11,240 nucleotides of DNA from an uncultured Intrasporangium sp. GTDB lineage: Bacteria > Actinomycetota > Actinomycetes > Actinomycetales > Dermatophilaceae. Made by a program: the position numbers and the translations under genes. The stretch spans positions 1 to 11,240 of the forward strand of contig CALMNV010000069.1 of the NCBI GenBank assembly GCA_937873285.1. Reading direction: 5' to 3'. Shown piece by piece: positions 6,587 through 11,240 of the stretch. Each line of letters opens with the position of its first letter. The first letter of the stretch is position 1. A model generated the notes under the pieces. It saw only the letters and a program-made list of their open reading frames with translations, was not told the DNA's origin and searched no databases.

Positions 6587-7650
6587 GAGTCGACTGCCTC
6601 CGGGGTGGCAGCCGGGGTCGGCACGTCGACGTTCTCCGGGAAGTGGCAGGCCACCCGGTGGCCGGGGCGCAGCTCGACGAGCTCGGGAGCAACGGTGCGG
6701 CAGACCTCCTGCGCCTTCCAGCACCGAGTGGAGAACCGGCAGGCGGGCGGCGGGTTGATCGGGCTCGGCACGTCGCCTTGCAGGCGGATCCGCTCCCGCG
6801 CGCCGCGCCGCCTCGTGTCGGGCAGGGGCACGGCCGACATCAGGGCCGTGGTGTAGGGGTGCATGGGCTGGGCGTAGAGGGCGTCGCGCCCGGCGAGCTC
6901 CACGAGGTTGCCGAGGTACATGACGGCGACCCGGTCGGACATGTGCCGCACGACGGACAGGTCGTGGGCGATGACGACATAGGTCAGGCCGAACTCCTCC
7001 TGCAGGTCCTCGAGCAGGTTGATGACCTGCGCCTGGATCGACACGTCGAGCGCCGACACCGGCTCGTCGGCGACGATGAGCTTGGGGCTGAGCGCGAGCG
7101 CCCGGGCGATGCCGATGCGCTGCCGCTGGCCACCGGAGAACTCGTGCGGATAGCGGTTGTAGTGCTCGGGGCTGAGGCCGACCAGCTCGAGCAGGTCCTG
7201 CACGGTCCGCTTGATCCCCTTGTCCGTCTTGACGCTCTGCAGGCGGAACGGCGCGCCCACGATGGTGCCCACGGTGTGGCGCGGGTTGAGCGACCCGTAG
7301 GGGTCCTGGAAGATCATCTGCACGTCGCGGCGCAGCGGGCGCATCCGGCCCGTCGACAGGTGGGTGATGTCGCGCCCCTCGAACCGGATGCTGCCAGCGG
7401 ACGGCTCGAGCAGCCGGGTCAGCAGCCGGCCAGTCGTCGTCTTGCCGCATCCAGACTCTCCCACGAGCGAGAGCGTCTCACCACGGGCGAGATCGAAGGT
7501 CAGCCCGTCGACGGCCTGGACGGCGCCGACCTGGCGCTGAAGCAGACCGCGACGGATGGGGAAGTGCTTGGTCAGGCCGGTGACGGACAGCAGGGCGTCG
7601 CTGCCCTCGGCCACCGCGCCCGCGCGGCCTGGTCCGGTCGCCGTGCTCAC
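6583..7650 (-). CDS. Peptide-type ABC importer ATP-binding protein (OppF/DppF-like)
   Basis: A 355-residue cytosolic ATPase, last gene of the operon. Walker A is GESGCGKT (64-71), Q-loop Q115 in [10 protein letters not shown], signature FSGGQRQR (171-178), Walker B LIVADEP (191-197), and an H-loop histidine in VIAHDLS. After the ATPase core comes the Opp/Dpp C-terminal extension ([19 protein letters not shown]). This ends in a four-cysteine pattern (C304, C310, C317, C335) that in related transporters can hold a 4Fe-4S cluster. It powers import with the preceding ATPase; the YGSLNP and HPYT features favour the F rather than D subunit. The GTG at 7650 overlaps the upstream gene's stop by 4 nt (GTGA), with GGGAG 5 nt before it, so translation is probably coupled. 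The frame runs further up, but that part lies within the D gene. The substrate class is peptide-like by family only. Confidence 0.92.
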   Translation of the reverse strand: MSTATGPGRAGAVAEGSDALLSVTGLTKHFPIRRGLLQRQVGAVQAVDGLTFDLARGETLSLVGESGCGKTTTGRLLTRLLEPSAGSIRFEGRDITHLSTGRMRPLRRDVQMIFQDPYGSLNPRHTVGTIVGAPFRLQSVKTDKGIKRTVQDLLELVGLSPEHYNRYPHEFSGGQRQRIGIARALALSPKLIVADEPVSALDVSIQAQVINLLEDLQEEFGLTYVVIAHDLSVVRHMSDRVAVMYLGNLVELAGRDALYAQPMHPYTTALMSAVPLPDTRRRGARERIRLQGDVPSPINPPPACRFSTRCWKAQEVCRTVAPELVELRPGHRVACHFPENVDVPTPAATPEAVDS

Positions 7651-8740
7651 AGCGTCTCCCGGATCTCGTTGTCCCAGATGTCGCGGCGTTGCGCGCTGGT
7701 GAGATGACAGGCGATGTGATGGTCCGCCAGCACCTCGCGGAACGGGGGCCGCTGTGTCCGGCTCAGGCCCTCGGTCAGGTCCGCGTAGGCGCAGCGGGGA
7801 TGGAACGGGCAGCCGGAGGGCACGGTGATCAGGCTCGGCGGTGTGCCCGGGATCGGCCGGAGGCGCTCCGTGCGGGCCCGGTCCATCCGCGGCATCGAGG
7901 CCAGCAGGCCCCAGGTGTAGGGCTGCTGCGGTCGCTCGAAGATCTGTTCTGCGGCGCTGTACTCCACCGCTCGGCCGGCATACATCACGAGGATGTCGTC
8001 GGCGAGCTCGGCGACCACTCCGAGGTCGTGGGTGATGAGGATGACGGCGGAGCTGAACTCGGCCTGCAGGTCGCGGATGAGGTCGAGGATCTGGGCCTGC
8101 ACCGTGACGTCGAGCGCGGTCGTCGGCTCGTCGGCGATGAGCAGCTCCGGGTCGCACGAGAGCGCCATCGCGATCATCGCGCGCTGTCGCATCCCGCCGG
8201 AGAACTGGTGGGGATAGTCGTCGACGCGGGAGCGCGGCTGGGGTATGCCCACCCTCCCCAGCATGTCGATGGCGTGCTTGTAAGCCACCGCCCTGCTGAC
8301 GTTGTGGTGCACCCGGTAGGCCTCGACGATCTGATGGCCGACCGTGTAGAAGGGGTGCATCGCCGAGAGCGGGTCCTGGAAGATCATCGCCATGCGCTTG
8401 CCCCGCAGGGCCCGCACGGTGTCGGAGTCGGCCCCCACGAGCTCCTGCCCGTCGAGGAGGATGGAGCCGCTCATCCTGACCGTGCCGGGCTTGTGCAGCC
8501 CCATGACCGACATGCTCGTCACACTCTTGCCCGAGCCGGACTCGCCGACGATCCCCAGCGTGCGCCCCCGCGCGACGTCGAAGGAGAGCCCGTCGACCGA
8601 CCTGACGAGGCCGTCGTCGGTGGGAAAGTGGACCTGCAGGTCGCGCACCGACAAGAAGGCGTCCGCCGGAGGACGGCCCAGCCCGCCGAGGCCCTCCACC
8701 GGGGAGAGCGAGTCGAACCGGGCACGGTCAACGGTCGAGG

Positions 8741-8744
<4 letters not shown>
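7647..8744 (-). CDS. Peptide-type ABC importer ATP-binding protein (OppD/DppD-like)
   Basis: A 365-residue ATPase. Walker A is GESGSGKS (67-74), Q-loop Q123 in MIFQDP, signature FSGGMRQR (181-188), Walker B ELLIADEP (200-207), and H-loop H239 in THD. The FSGGM signature and the [15 protein letters not shown] segment are usual for the D subunit, which pairs with the F subunit encoded next. The C-terminal cysteine cluster has only three of the usual four residues: C312 and C318 (CPFHPRC) and C346, with Glu325 where the third Cys normally stands. The ATG at 8744 overlaps the permease stop in an ATGA junction, and downstream the gene overlaps the F subunit by 4 nt. GAGAG lies about 10 nt upstream, so it is probably read by re-initiating ribosomes. 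Confidence 0.93.
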
Positions 8745-9754
<1,010 letters not shown>

Positions 9755-9765
9755 TGGAGTTGGCC

Positions 9766-9811
9766 GAAGGTGGTGGCGCTCGGCCCCGCAGGACCGGCCG
9801 CCACCACCTTC
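9766..9811 (-). repeat. Intercistronic stem-loop between the solute-binding protein and permease genes
   Basis: GAAGGTGGTGGC on the minus strand (9811-9800) is matched by GCCACCACCTTC (9777-9766), a perfect 12-bp stem extendable to 13. The loop is about 20-22 nt, in which GGCC/GGCC can pair further. It lies in the 105-nt gap after the binding-protein stop and ends 11 nt before the permease start. No T-run follows. In ABC operons such hairpins commonly protect the 3' end of the binding-protein mRNA or partly stop transcription, giving more binding protein than membrane parts. Confidence 0.6.
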
Positions 9812-9859
9812 ACGCCTTCACCTTCCTTCGGTGGAGGGGCTGGGTTCGGGCACGGCGAC

Positions 9860-11240
9860 CTACTTGGCGGAGGTGCCGATCGCCGCGTAGTCGTACATGT
9901 TGTATGCGTCCGTGACGAACACGTTGGTCAAGGTGTCCGGCCGGAAGATGAGGCTCTTGGGCCACACCCCGGGAATGACCTCCGCGTTCTCCATGACGAG
10001 CTTGTCGATGTTGCCCCAGATCGCCTCGCGCTTGCTGATGTCGTTCTCGGCGAGGGCCTGGTCGATGAGCTTGTCGACCTCGGGCATCTTGATGCCGAGG
10101 TTGGTGTTGCCCGCCGGCCTGATGACCCGGCTGTCGACGATCTGGCTGAGGAAGCCGAAGCCGTCGGGCCAGTCAGCGCCCCAGCTCATGATGAGCAGCC
10201 CGAGGCCGTTGGCCTTGGCGAAGTCCGGCTTGCCGGCATACAGCTTGAAGTAGTCACCGCTGGGAAATGCCTTGAGGGTCAGGCGGATGCCCACCTTGGC
10301 GAGGGACTGCTGGAGCGACTCGGCCACCGCGCGCTCCTTGGGGCGCTCGGCGCGGAACGAGATGTTGGTGTCGAAGCCGTTGGGCTTGCCGCACGCGGCC
10401 AGCGCTGCCTTGGCACCCTGGACGTCGCCCTGCGGGTTGGCCTTGGCGCCGTAGAGGTCCATCTGCACGTGGCCGGGGACGACCGGCGGCAGGAGGCTGG
10501 TGGCGATGTCGCCACCTGTCGCGCCGCCGTAGGCGCGCTGGTAGCCCGTCTTGTCGTAGGCGAGCAGGATGGCCTTGCGGCAGTCGAGGTTGTCCAGCGG
10601 GGCGACGTCGGTGTTGATCTGCGCGTAGTTCGTGCGCGCCGACGACGGGTTGTCCGACTTGGCCTTCAGCTGCGGGTTGGCGAGGATCTTGCCCTGCGCC
10701 GCCGCCTGCACGCCGGTGCCGGCGATGTCGATGTCGATGTCACCGGCCTGCAGCCGGTTGTCGAGGTCGGCCGCGTTGATGCCGATCTCCACCGTGATCT
10801 TGTCCGGCAGCGCCTTGCGCCCGGAGTCCGGGTCGGTCTTCGGGTCGTAGTTGGGGTTGCGGTCGAGCTCGAGGCGCTTGCCGGCCTGGTAGGTCGTGAA
10901 CTTGTAGGGCCCGCTGGAGATGACGTGCTCCTTGTACTTCGCGCCCGTGTCCTTGGCCTGCGGCACCGGGGCCGTGGAGGAGAGCTGGGCGAAGTAGTCG
11001 AAGCCGGAGAACGGCTTGTTGAGCCGGAAGACGATCGTCTTGGCGTCGGGGGTCTCGATGGCCTTGAGGTTGTCGAGGTTCTTGTCCTTGTAGACGGAGT
11101 ATCCCTTCGGCACCCCGGCGAGGAAGTCGTTGAAGTAGGTCGGGCCGTTGGGGAAGGTGTCCTTGTCGAGGGCGCGGGCCACGCCGTACTTGACGTCCTT
11201 GCTCGTGATGGGGGTGCCGTCCTCGAACTTGAGGCCGTCG
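9860..11240 (-). CDS. ABC importer solute-binding protein, family 5 (OppA/DppA-like); 5' end cut by window
   Basis: About 459 C-terminal residues are visible. The frame runs past the right edge, and reading begins in family sequence (GLKFEDGTPITSKDVKYGV), so the start, signal peptide and lipobox are outside; a GTG at 11182 is internal. Family 5 features include SSGPYKFTTYQAGKRLELDRN, a NRLQAGDIDIDIAG segment, the LDNLDCRKAILLAYDK block that begins lobe II, and MSWGADWPDGFGFL near the C-terminus. The product is expected outside the membrane, probably as a lipoprotein, handing peptides or similar ligands to the permease. The ligand cannot be read from sequence. It is the first visible gene of the operon, followed after 105 nt by the permease. 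The normal family length is ~520-600, consistent with a ~60-140 residue piece missing. Confidence 0.93.
   Translation of the reverse strand, partial: DGLKFEDGTPITSKDVKYGVARALDKDTFPNGPTYFNDFLAGVPKGYSVYKDKNLDNLKAIETPDAKTIVFRLNKPFSGFDYFAQLSSTAPVPQAKDTGAKYKEHVISSGPYKFTTYQAGKRLELDRNPNYDPKTDPDSGRKALPDKITVEIGINAADLDNRLQAGDIDIDIAGTGVQAAAQGKILANPQLKAKSDNPSSARTNYAQINTDVAPLDNLDCRKAILLAYDKTGYQRAYGGATGGDIATSLLPPVVPGHVQMDLYGAKANPQGDVQGAKAALAACGKPNGFDTNISFRAERPKERAVAESLQQSLAKVGIRLTLKAFPSGDYFKLYAGKPDFAKANGLGLLIMSWGADWPDGFGFLSQIVDSRVIRPAGNTNLGIKMPEVDKLIDQALAENDISKREAIWGNIDKLVMENAEVIPGVWPKSLIFRPDTLTNVFVTDAYNMYDYAAIGTSAK

Overview
The window is very GC-rich (roughly 70% by eye), has dense short-gap gene packing, uses several GTG starts, and carries protein families typical of Actinobacteria: a LytR-CpsA-Psr (LCP) cell-wall ligase, an MSMEG_6728-type protein, and a large flippase-like membrane protein with a kinase-like middle. 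It looks like chromosome of a high-GC actinobacterium. The repeated GTATGCC words and general style remind me of Intrasporangiaceae-like genomes, but that placement is an impression. I see no rRNA, tRNA, CRISPR, insertion sequence or phage gene.

Layout. (1) Positions 1-1961, minus strand, cut by the left edge: a multi-domain integral membrane protein (N-terminal membrane helices, degraded kinase-like domain, C-terminal flippase-like/UPF0104 domain). (2) Positions 2085-3368, plus strand, divergent from it: an AI-2E family permease. Both genes of this divergent pair have a -10-like hexamer ending 6 nt before the GTG start, as expected for leaderless mRNAs. (3) Positions 3439-5137, minus strand: a two-gene unit, a HAD-family phosphatase followed by an MSMEG_6728-family protein with an extra C-terminal PUA/EVE-like domain. 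The 16-nt gap between them lies within a perfect hairpin that covers the second gene's ribosome-binding site and start codon. (4) Positions 5353-6570, plus strand: an LCP family cell-wall polymer ligase. (5) Positions 6583-11240, minus strand, cut by the right edge: a dipeptide/oligopeptide-type ABC importer operon in the order solute-binding protein (partial), permease B, ATPase D, ATPase F, with 4-nt overlaps at B/D and D/F. The usual second permease (C) is not between B and D.

How the parts work together. The ABC operon is one functional unit: an extracytoplasmic binding protein delivers ligand to the permease, driven by two ATPases. Its second permease must be outside the window if the system is complete. 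The LCP protein and the ABC operon are convergent and share one stem-loop in whose arms both stop codons lie. The other genes appear to be independent housekeeping or envelope functions. The window is mostly ordinary core chromosome. The points most worth a second look are the MSMEG_6728/PUA-like fusion with its masked start, the pseudokinase-flippase fusion, the shared-stop terminator, and an apparent excess of the word GTATGCC in both coding and non-coding DNA.
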